DNA from: an uncultured Collinsella sp.
GTDB lineage: Bacteria; Actinomycetota; Coriobacteriia; Coriobacteriales; Coriobacteriaceae
Length of the DNA stretch: 14,927 bases
NCBI GenBank assembly: GCA_900549245.1
Contig: URNQ01000021.1
Coordinates: 1-14,927, forward strand
Direction of reading: 5' to 3'
A program made the position numbers and the translations under genes. Of the stretch, positions 6,955-12,834 are shown piece by piece. How positions within the stretch are numbered: position 1 is the first letter of the stretch; every line of letters begins with the position of its first letter. The notes under the pieces are model-generated. The model worked only from the letters and a program-made list of their open reading frames with translations. It had not been told where the DNA came from and did no database searches.

Positions 6955-8301
6955 CTACTCGAAGCTCAGCTGCTCCAGACGATCAAAGACCGTGTCGATA
7001 CGGGTGAGGAAGTCCCACGGATCAAAAATCTCGTCGAGCTTTTCCTGGCTGACGGTACAGCGCGGGTCAGCCTCGAGACGCTCCTTAAAGGTAGGGCCGG
7101 AGACACAATCCTGTACCTCGTGCCAGGTTGCCATGGCATTCTCCTGCACAATGGCGTACGCGTCCTCGCGGGTGATGCCCGTGTCGACGAGGGCGAGCAG
7201 CACCTTGGAGGAGAAGATGAGGCCGCGGGTCTTATTGAGGTTGGCCATCATGCGGGCAGGGTACAGCTGCAGGCCGTCGATAACGCGGATGAGGCACTGG
7301 AACATGTGGTCGAGGGCAATGAAGCTATCGGCCTGGGCGACGCGCTCGGCAGAGGAGTGCGAAATGTCACGCTCGTGCCACAGGGCGACGTTATCGAAGG
7401 CGACCTGGGCGTTGGACTTCACGACGCGCGACAGGCCGCAGACCTTCTCCATGGTGATGGGGTTGCGCTTGTGCGGCATGGCTGAGCTGCCCTTTTGACC
7501 CTTACGGAACGGTTCCTCAGCCTCGAGTGTATCGGTCTTCTGCAGATTGCGAACCTCGGTAGCGATGCGCTCACAGGTGGCCGCGGTGGTGGCAAGAACG
7601 CCGGCGAGGTAGGCGTGATGATCGCGGCTAATAACCTGCGTGGACAGCGGGTCGTGAACCAGGCCCAGGTGCTCGCAGACGTACTCCTCGACGAACGGCT
7701 CGATGGAGCTGTACGTGCCGACAGCGCCCGAGATGGCACCGAAGGCAACATTCTTGCGGGCGTCCTCAAGACGGTCCAGATCGCGCTTGAGCTCCCAGGC
7801 CCAAGAGCCAAACTTCATGCCGAAGGTCATCGGCTCGGCGTGGATGCCATGAGTGCGGCCGGCACAGAGCGTGTTGCGCTCCTCGAAGGCGCGACGCTTG
7901 CAGATCTCGCCGAGCTTCTTGACATCCTCGATGATCAGGTCGCAGGCCTGGGTGAGCTGGTAGCACAGGGCCGTGTCGCCCAGATCGGAGCTGGTCATGC
8001 CATAGTGAACCCAGCGGCTGGGCTTGGGGTCGCCCTCGGGAACATCGGCATCGATGTATTCCTTCATGTTGGTCAGGAAGGCAATGACGTCGTGGCGCGT
8101 GACTTCCTCGATCTCATCGACCTTCGCCTTCTCAAAGTTGGCATGGTCGCGGATCCACTGGGCCTCGTCTTTGGAAATACCGATCTTGCCGAGCTCCGCC
8201 TGGGCCTCGCAGGCCAGAACCTCGATCTCCTGCCAAATGGCGTACTTGTTCTCGAGGGAGAAGATGTGTCCCATCTCCGGGCGGGTATAGCGATCGATCA
8301 T
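6955..8301 (-). CDS. purB: Adenylosuccinate lyase
   Basis: A 448-residue fumarase/aspartase-superfamily enzyme. It removes fumarate from SAICAR (giving AICAR) and from adenylosuccinate (giving AMP). Signature GSSAMPHKRNP with the catalytic Ser loop is present, as are HYGMTSSDLGDTA, AGRTHGIHAEPMTFG (catalytic His region) and SRDHHAYLAG. Length is close to the short bacterial form. The start ATG 8301 is set by AAGGAG 6-7 nt upstream and the classic MIDRYTRPEM N-terminus; longer readings to 8367 add unrelated residues. A possible -10 (TACAAT on the minus strand, 8346-8351) lies upstream without a convincing -35. It is its own transcription unit, 4 kb from purC although the enzymes act in consecutive steps. 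Identification is secure. Confidence 0.97.
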   Translation of the reverse strand: MIDRYTRPEMGHIFSLENKYAIWQEIEVLACEAQAELGKIGISKDEAQWIRDHANFEKAKVDEIEEVTRHDVIAFLTNMKEYIDADVPEGDPKPSRWVHYGMTSSDLGDTALCYQLTQACDLIIEDVKKLGEICKRRAFEERNTLCAGRTHGIHAEPMTFGMKFGSWAWELKRDLDRLEDARKNVAFGAISGAVGTYSSIEPFVEEYVCEHLGLVHDPLSTQVISRDHHAYLAGVLATTAATCERIATEVRNLQKTDTLEAEEPFRKGQKGSSAMPHKRNPITMEKVCGLSRVVKSNAQVAFDNVALWHERDISHSSAERVAQADSFIALDHMFQCLIRVIDGLQLYPARMMANLNKTRGLIFSSKVLLALVDTGITREDAYAIVQENAMATWHEVQDCVSGPTFKERLEADPRCTVSQEKLDEIFDPWDFLTRIDTVFDRLEQLSFE

Positions 8302-8415
8302 AGCGGCTCCTTTTTGGTTATTGGCACGTTGGTCGTAACCCAACCATTGTACCGTGCGCAGGTGCAAGTATGGCAGTAGGCATTAACCTAACATTTTGCC
8401 GCAAGAGCAGCCATG

Positions 8416-8454
8416 GGGACATCCGCGTATTTGCTTCGCAAATCCGCACCGGCT
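8416..8454. repeat. 39-bp direct repeat, copy 1
   Basis: Runs from GGGACATCCGCG to GCACCGGCT and matches the second copy at 8547-8585 with a single mismatch (A at 8421 against G at 8552). Its centre is the palindrome ATTTGC-TTC-GCAAAT. It is followed by a further hairpin at 8464-8490 (CCCCT/AGGGG outside GCTTC/GAAGC). The flanks TGGGGAC (8414-8420) and GTCCCCA (8511-8517) are inverted, so the whole 104-bp block could fold as one unit. Confidence 0.85.
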
Positions 8455-8463
8455 TCAGGCGAG

Positions 8464-8490
8464 CCCCTCAGCTTCACGAAGCCGAAGGGG
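8464..8490. other. Two-tier hairpin within the repeat block
   Basis: CCCCT (8464-8468) pairs with AGGGG (8486-8490), and GCTTC (8471-8475) with GAAGC (8478-8482). An alternative pairing of CGGCTTC (8450-8456) with GAAGCCG (8478-8484) competes with it. No T tract follows; it appears to be part of the extragenic repeat and not a gene terminator. Confidence 0.6.
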
Positions 8491-8532
8491 AAGACTCCGC
8501 CGAATTGTCCGTCCCCACGTCTTCCTTTGCTG

Positions 8533-8551
8533 ATGGAGCGGGCAACGGGAC
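8533..8551. repeat. 19-bp duplicate of the tRNA-Gly 3' end
   Basis: ATGGAGCGGGCAACGGGAC here is identical to 8724-8742, which on the minus strand is the last 18 bases of tRNA-Gly (end of T stem, acceptor strand and CCA) plus one flanking base. The copies are in the same orientation and 191 bp apart. Tandem duplication of a tRNA 3' end is the usual footprint of site-specific integration; only a short non-coding spacer lies between them here. Confidence 0.8.
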
Positions 8552-8585
8552 GTCCGCGTATTTGCTTCGCAAATCCGCACCGGCT
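8547..8585. repeat. 39-bp direct repeat, copy 2
   Basis: Second copy of the 8416-8454 repeat, again centred on ATTTGC-TTC-GCAAAT. It overlaps the last five bases of the tRNA-end duplicate (GGGAC, 8547-8551), so the repeat seems fused to the tRNA fragment. Confidence 0.85.
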
Positions 8586-8618
8586 GCGGCCGCCTATCGG
8601 CGACCTTGCCTGCTCGCT

Positions 8619-8637
8619 ATAAACGCTTCGCGTTTAT
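8619..8637. other. Short palindrome with GCTTCGC core
   Basis: ATAAACGC (8619-8626) and GCGTTTAT (8630-8637) form an 8-bp stem around TTC. It shares the GCTTCGC apex with both copies of the 39-bp repeat but has a different stem, suggesting a family of small extragenic palindromes. Confidence 0.6.
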
Positions 8638-8650
8638 TTAACGCTCGCAC

Positions 8651-8674
8651 CCTGTCGGGTTCGAGTCCCGGCAC
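8651..8674 (+). other. Isolated tRNA T-arm-like fragment
   Basis: TCGGG-TTCGAGT-CCCGG on the plus strand has the stem and invariant loop of a tRNA T arm. No acceptor stem, D arm or anticodon arm surrounds it, and what follows (CACTTTATTG) is not an acceptor strand. It is opposite in orientation to the intact tRNA-Gly and is most simply a relic of another tRNA gene carried within the repeat. Confidence 0.6.
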
Positions 8675-8681
8675 TTTATTG

Positions 8682-8713
8682 AAAAAGGCACGGTAACGAA
8701 ACGTTACCGTGCC
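8682..8713 (-). terminator. Strong rho-independent terminator of tRNA-Gly
   Basis: GGCACGGTAACG (8687-8698) and CGTTACCGTGCC (8702-8713) form a perfect 12-bp stem with a 3-nt loop, followed on the minus strand by five T (8682-8686). It starts 11 bp after the tRNA CCA end. Confidence 0.92.
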
Positions 8714-8724
8714 TGAAATTCGAA

Positions 8725-8799
8725 TGGAGCGGGCAACGGGACTCGAACCCGCGAGTGTCAGCTTGGGAAGCTGATGCCTTACCACTTGGCGATGCCCGC
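8725..8799 (-). tRNA. tRNA-Gly, anticodon CCC
   Basis: A complete 75-nt cloverleaf. Acceptor GCGGGCA pairs with TGCCCGC, the D stem is GCC/GGC, the anticodon stem is TCAGC/GCTGA with loop TTCCCAA (anticodon CCC at 8765-8767), and the T arm is GCGGG-TTCGAGT-CCCGT. Discriminator T and an encoded CCA follow. It reads GGG codons. The promoter at 8813-8842 and terminator at 8682-8713 make it a single-gene unit. Confidence 0.97.
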
Positions 8800-8812
8800 A
8801 TATGTGGGGGAT

Positions 8813-8842
8813 AGTATAACGCGGTTGTCTTGTTCGATACAA
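8813..8842 (-). promoter_or_regulatory. Promoter of tRNA-Gly
   Basis: On the minus strand, TATACT (8813-8818) is a good -10 box and TTGTAT (8837-8842) a partial -35 at 18-bp spacing. The predicted start near 8806 lies a few bases before the mature tRNA 5' end. Confidence 0.6.
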
Positions 8843-9003
8843 GGGTGGCAATGCTTGTTTTAGCTGTGGAGATTCGTTTGAAAATCGCGTCAATTGTGGA
8901 GACGAGGACCTTTGACTTCCTGTTCCCCTTATCTTCTACCTGCGCTTTTGCTTGATTGTTGTATTTGAGCTCAATTTGTCAGGAATTGGGCAAGCTTTTG
9001 GTC
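8843..9003. other. Intergenic stretch without recognisable gene
   Basis: Divergent region between tRNA-Gly and the adhesin gene. I see no convincing coding sequence. TTGACT at 8912-8917 could be a -35 for the adhesin, but the matching -10 (TCTACC at 17-bp spacing) is poor, so the adhesin promoter is unresolved. Confidence 0.5.
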
Positions 9004-9091
9004 AGGCTCCGGTACTTACCCGCATGAACCTCGGGGGTAGCCTCATCCTACGCGTCGCAGCCTCCCCGTGCGACGCACGAGGGATAAGGAG
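9004..9091 (+). promoter_or_regulatory. Structured 5' leader and ribosome binding site of the adhesin gene
   Basis: Two potential hairpins precede the start. In the first, AGGC (9004-9007) pairs with GCCT (9040-9043) and TACCC (9017-9021) with GGGTA (9035-9039). In the second, GCGTCGCA (9052-9059) pairs with TGCGACGC (9069-9076) around loop GCCTCCCCG. The Shine-Dalgarno AAGGAG is at 9086-9091, 5 nt before ATG. The C-rich loop could pair with either the Shine-Dalgarno or the GGGGG at 9033-9037, so a translational switch is conceivable. No known riboswitch consensus is recognised. Confidence 0.4.
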
Positions 9092-9096
9092 CAGCC

Positions 9097-12000
9097 ATGT
9101 CCAACGCACCCACGCACTCTGTCCACAGCGCAATCGCAACAGGTCCGCTGCTCCTGCTCCTCTTCCTGCTTTTCGGCTGCCTGGCACCGGGAGCCGCATT
9201 TGCCGTCGATGGCTACGACCAGCTCGGCTTCCGCACTATTAGCGATGATTGTGGACCCTTCTTCATCGGCAAGTATGAAGCTCAAGACACCTCGATTGCC
9301 TACTGCATGAACCAGGAGCGCCCCGGCCCCACCAAACCGGGCGGCCCATGGCTCAACTTTGATCAAGGCTGGGTGTGGCTCGACGACGAGTTCGCGGCAA
9401 TCGTTTGTCACGGATATCCCACCACCACGTCGTTTGGCGGTTACCATCTTTCACCCGATCGCGCCCGCGCCGCCACCCAGCTTGCCGTATGGATGCTCAA
9501 CGGCACTACCCATGTCGACGGCACCTACTCCTACACGACCGCTCAGGGTAAAACCAAGAGCGGACACTTTACCGCCGACAATGAAGTCGTGGCGGCTGCG
9601 CGGTGGCTCCACGACAGCGCAAAATCAGGAAGCATCAAAGCCGCTCCGCACCGCGCGCGACGCTATCTAGGGGCCGTATCGGGCGGCAGCAAACGTCAAG
9701 ACATGCTCTATGTACTGCCGGCGGTGTCTGTTTCCTTCCAAAAGCAGTCTGCTAACACCGTTATTACCAGCGGAAACAATACCTATCAGTTTACCGGGGC
9801 AACATTCGATATTTTTGAGAGCGCCAGCGGCGCGCGTGTCGGCACCATCAAGATGGACAGCAACGGTCGAGCGCAAGCAACACTTCTGCCCAACACGGCA
9901 TACTACCTAGTTGAAACGAAGGCGCCGGCCGGCTATGTCCCCCGCCACGATCGTATTGCCTTTACCACGGGGAATGACGGCGGGCGGGTCGCCATTGATG
10001 AACAGCCCGGCACCATCAACCTGCGTATCGTAAAACTCGATGCCGCGACGAATGCCAGCCACCAGGTGGGAGCTTCGCTCGCAGGAGCAGAGTTCACGTG
10101 TGTGTCGCAATCAACCCCTGGATGGGCACAAATCCTCACGACCGACGAAAGCGGTCGGGCCACCCTCGCCGATGTCCCCTTAGGAACCTTTACCATCTAC
10201 GAATCAAAAGCCCCCGAGGGCTACCTGCCATCCAACGACAGCTGGACCTATACCGTTGGAGCCGACCAGCTCGGCGATTCAGGCGTGGTCGAGATCGAAT
10301 CTCGCGTTTCCGATATCCCCATTGCGTTTAACCTTGAGATTTCCAAATTCAAGGATTACGGCAATAGCGACCAATCCGGCCTGGAGCAGCCGGCGGGTGG
10401 TGTTGTCTTTGAGGTTGTCAGCAACAGCTCTCAGCAGGTTGTTGGCACACTGACCACAAACATCTATGGCTTTGCCTCCACCAAAGACCAGCCCGAAGCA
10501 TGGTTCGGCACAGGCAAGCGACCCGCCGGTGTCCACGGAGCCGTCCCATACGACCGTGCCGGCTACACGGTTCGCGAGGTTCCGGAAACCGTCCCCGAGG
10601 GTTTTAAACGTGCAGGGGAATGGACCGTCGGGGCAAATCAGATTTCCGACGGCGCCGAGCTTCAATATATCGTGGACAACCACGCTCTGTCGACGCATCT
10701 CCAGATTGTAAAACGCGATGCCCAAACAGGCGCTTCTGTTCCCCTAGCCGGATTCACCTTCCAACTCCTCGACAGCAATCACGAACCTGTCTCACAAACT
10801 TGCTGGTATCCAGCACATAACGTAATGGACACCTTTACGACTGACGCGACCGGGACCGTCACACTGCCCGAATCGCTCGTGCCGGGCACCTATTTTGTAC
10901 GCGAAACCTCGGCCAAAGAGCCCTATCTTGTCAGCGAAGAAATCGAGGTAAACATACCCGCCGACATGAACCTAACGCCCGTTGCAATCGCCTCGTATTA
11001 TGACCGCGCCGCGACCGGAAATATCAGGATCGTTAAAACCGATGCCGTAGACGGCAGCAGCCTCGCGGGCGCCATCTTTGAGATCCGTGCCTCGGGTGAT
11101 ATCGTGCGCCCCGACGGTAGCATTGCCGCACTCGACGGTGAGACTGTCGCTACCGTCACGACGGATGAAACTGGAGAAGCACGCGCGGACAACCTCCCAC
11201 TGGGATCTGACACCGCACGCTACGAGGTTGTCGAGACTCAAGCGCCGGCAGGCTTCTTGCTCGATCAGACAACCCATATTGTCGACCTTACTTATGCCGA
11301 CCAGAAAACACCCGTTGTAGAAGCACGGCTTAACGTATCCGACGATTACACCAAGGTTGATATCTCCAAGGTCGATGCAAGCGGTGAGCAGGAAGTAGAA
11401 GGCGCACGGCTCACCTTATATGGTCCCGATAAAACCGAAATAGACTCCTGGACCTCATCCGACAAGCCACACCGCGTCGAACATCTTGCACCCGGCACCT
11501 ACTCGTTGCGCGAAATGATGTCTCCGCGGACCTATGACCTTGCCGAGGAGATAACGTTTGAAATAAAGGATACGGGAGAAGTCCAATCCGTCGCGATGAA
11601 GGATGCGCCCATCGAGATCAAGGGGCAGGTCGACAAGCGTCAGGAACTTGTCCAACCTATCGAAAAGGGCCTGTTGGCTAACGGCGATGGTAAAAACCGT
11701 GCCGCGATGCAAACCAATACGGATGGGCTTTTCTCCTATACCATCGACGCTCGAAACGATTCAACTACCTGGGTTGATGAGTTTACAATTACCGATGATC
11801 TTGAGTGTGCCGAGGACGATACGGCGAGATTCGTCTCAATCGAAACCCCCGTCGCCATCGGCGACCTCAATGGTCTGTGCAACGTGTGGTATCGCACGAC
11901 GCCGTTGGACTCGACAGACGTCGATGAGCCGGCAAACGCGACACTTGACGATGGGCACGAAAATCCTTGGCTTGAGTCCGACGAAGTAAGGGAAAGTCTG

Positions 12001-12528
12001 GGTGAGGATTGCCGCCTCGTCGATTACGACGGCTGGCACCTCTGGAAGGCGGATGTCTCGACCACGGAATCCACCACACTCGAGGCGAAAGAACTCAACC
12101 TTGCGTCCAATACCGTCGTAACGGGCATTCGCATTGAATACGATGCGGTAGCCGCCGGCTTTACGACTCGAAGCGATGCGGATTCTTGGACCCGCGATGA
12201 TCTCAAAGATGAGCACGACGACCTTGACGATGCCAAAGCAATCCTTGGCACAGACGCTCGGGGCGCAATCGTGCACATGCAGGCGACGTCGGCTTATACA
12301 CCCCAAACCGCACTCACCAACAGCGCACGCGTCGATCTTTGCCGCAACGGCGGCGGCGATAAACTTGAGTCACATGACGAGGACCGTGTCATTCAACGCT
12401 GTACCCTACCGCAGGACCTACCGGCAACAGGATCAGTTCCCATCGCCGCTTGCATCACCGCGCTCCTGACCTCGGGTGCCGCAGCCCTATGGTTCGCTCG
12501 CCTTAGGTCGACCCCAAAGAAGCGCTAG
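9097..12528 (+). CDS. LPXTG-anchored surface adhesin with thioester domain and Cna-B/SpaA-type repeats
   Basis: A 1143-residue cell-wall protein. The signal peptide is residues 1-36, with cleavage probably after AFA. The N-terminal domain (about 40-210) carries Cys70 in AYCMNQERPG and Gln128 in the TQLAVW motif, the pattern of TQXA thioester domains that bond covalently to host surface amines. About six Cna-B-like domains follow at roughly 212-300, 305-405, 409-528, 533-635, 640-745 and 751-838. Several show the strand ending in [VS]K and the ETKAPAGY/ESKAPEGY/ETQAPAGF motif whose Glu catalyses an intramolecular Lys-Asn/Asp isopeptide bond. Residues 840-1100 form a separate domain (FSYTIDARNDS, VTGIRIEYDAVAAGF). 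Sorting signal LPATG is at 1108-1112, then a hydrophobic segment and a basic tail. It is monocistronic, with AAGGAG 5 nt before ATG. No sortase is nearby, so a housekeeping enzyme is implied. Ligand unknown. Confidence 0.94.
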   Translation: MSNAPTHSVHSAIATGPLLLLLFLLFGCLAPGAAFAVDGYDQLGFRTISDDCGPFFIGKYEAQDTSIAYCMNQERPGPTKPGGPWLNFDQGWVWLDDEFAAIVCHGYPTTTSFGGYHLSPDRARAATQLAVWMLNGTTHVDGTYSYTTAQGKTKSGHFTADNEVVAAARWLHDSAKSGSIKAAPHRARRYLGAVSGGSKRQDMLYVLPAVSVSFQKQSANTVITSGNNTYQFTGATFDIFESASGARVGTIKMDSNGRAQATLLPNTAYYLVETKAPAGYVPRHDRIAFTTGNDGGRVAIDEQPGTINLRIVKLDAATNASHQVGASLAGAEFTCVSQSTPGWAQILTTDESGRATLADVPLGTFTIYESKAPEGYLPSNDSWTYTVGADQLGDSGVVEIESRVSDIPIAFNLEISKFKDYGNSDQSGLEQPAGGVVFEVVSNSSQQVVGTLTTNIYGFASTKDQPEAWFGTGKRPAGVHGAVPYDRAGYTVREVPETVPEGFKRAGEWTVGANQISDGAELQYIVDNHALSTHLQIVKRDAQTGASVPLAGFTFQLLDSNHEPVSQTCWYPAHNVMDTFTTDATGTVTLPESLVPGTYFVRETSAKEPYLVSEEIEVNIPADMNLTPVAIASYYDRAATGNIRIVKTDAVDGSSLAGAIFEIRASGDIVRPDGSIAALDGETVATVTTDETGEARADNLPLGSDTARYEVVETQAPAGFLLDQTTHIVDLTYADQKTPVVEARLNVSDDYTKVDISKVDASGEQEVEGARLTLYGPDKTEIDSWTSSDKPHRVEHLAPGTYSLREMMSPRTYDLAEEITFEIKDTGEVQSVAMKDAPIEIKGQVDKRQELVQPIEKGLLANGDGKNRAAMQTNTDGLFSYTIDARNDSTTWVDEFTITDDLECAEDDTARFVSIETPVAIGDLNGLCNVWYRTTPLDSTDVDEPANATLDDGHENPWLESDEVRESLGEDCRLVDYDGWHLWKADVSTTESTTLEAKELNLASNTVVTGIRIEYDAVAAGFTTRSDADSWTRDDLKDEHDDLDDAKAILGTDARGAIVHMQATSAYTPQTALTNSARVDLCRNGGGDKLESHDEDRVIQRCTLPQDLPATGSVPIAACITALLTSGAAALWFARLRSTPKKR

Positions 12529-12535
12529 CGCGATG

Positions 12536-12573
12536 AAAAAGCGGGCGAGCCATCCCCCTGGCTCGCCCGCTTT
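12536..12573. terminator. Bidirectional rho-independent terminator
   Basis: GCGGGCGAGCCA (12541-12552) and TGGCTCGCCCGC (12559-12570) form a perfect 12-bp stem with a 6-nt loop. It is preceded by five A and followed by TTTC, so it serves the minus-strand gene at 12595 strongly and the plus-strand adhesin more weakly. It occupies the whole gap between these convergent genes. Confidence 0.9.
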
Positions 12574-12594
12574 CAATCATGTAAATCGCCGTAT

Positions 12595-12813
12595 CTACTC
12601 TGCAGACGAAGATCCACCATCAACGATTGCCTGCTCGGACTCAGGAATCCCATCGGCACCCGTACTCTGTTCTTGCTCCACCTCTTCGCTGATTGCGGAG
12701 GCGGGGGTCGAGCCCTTTGCACCCACGATGTAGGCAGCCCCAAATCCTAACGCAATGGCAATCAAGGTCAAAATCACGTAGACAGGCCAATGGCGCTTAA
12801 TATACGAAAACAC
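12595..12813 (-). CDS. Small single-pass membrane protein
   Basis: A 72-residue protein with a basic start (MFSYIKRHW), one hydrophobic helix at about residues 11-31 (VYVILTLIAIALGFGAAYIV) and an acidic, Ser/Glu-rich tail rich in Asp, Gln and Gly. The positive residues before the helix predict a cytoplasmic N-terminus and the acidic tail outside. The start is GTG 12813 with AAGGAG 5 nt upstream. It lies 21 bp after the stop of the M28-like gene and ahead of a strong terminator, so it is the last gene of that operon. I recognise no family; accessory to the upstream protein is the contextual guess. Confidence 0.8.
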   Translation of the reverse strand: MFSYIKRHWPVYVILTLIAIALGFGAAYIVGAKGSTPASAISEEVEQEQSTGADGIPESEQAIVDGGSSSAE

Positions 12814-12834
12814 GTTGACTCCTTAGAGCTCCGT

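Noticed and set aside
8416..8585. CRISPR array
   Set aside because: There are only two repeat copies, with a spacer of 92 bp containing its own hairpins, and no cas genes in the window.
9004..9091. c-di-GMP (GEMM-type) riboswitch before the adhesin
   Set aside because: Hairpins are present, but I cannot find the conserved GEMM core; only a generic structured leader is supported.
9160..9183. Lipoprotein lipobox at Cys28 of the adhesin
   Set aside because: LLFGC is a poor lipobox, and a normal signal peptidase I site AFA follows, in line with the C-terminal LPATG anchor.
8952..9242. Possible 96-codon plus-strand gene overlapping the adhesin start
   Set aside because: It lacks a ribosome binding site and overlaps the secure adhesin start in another frame; I treat the first part as leader.
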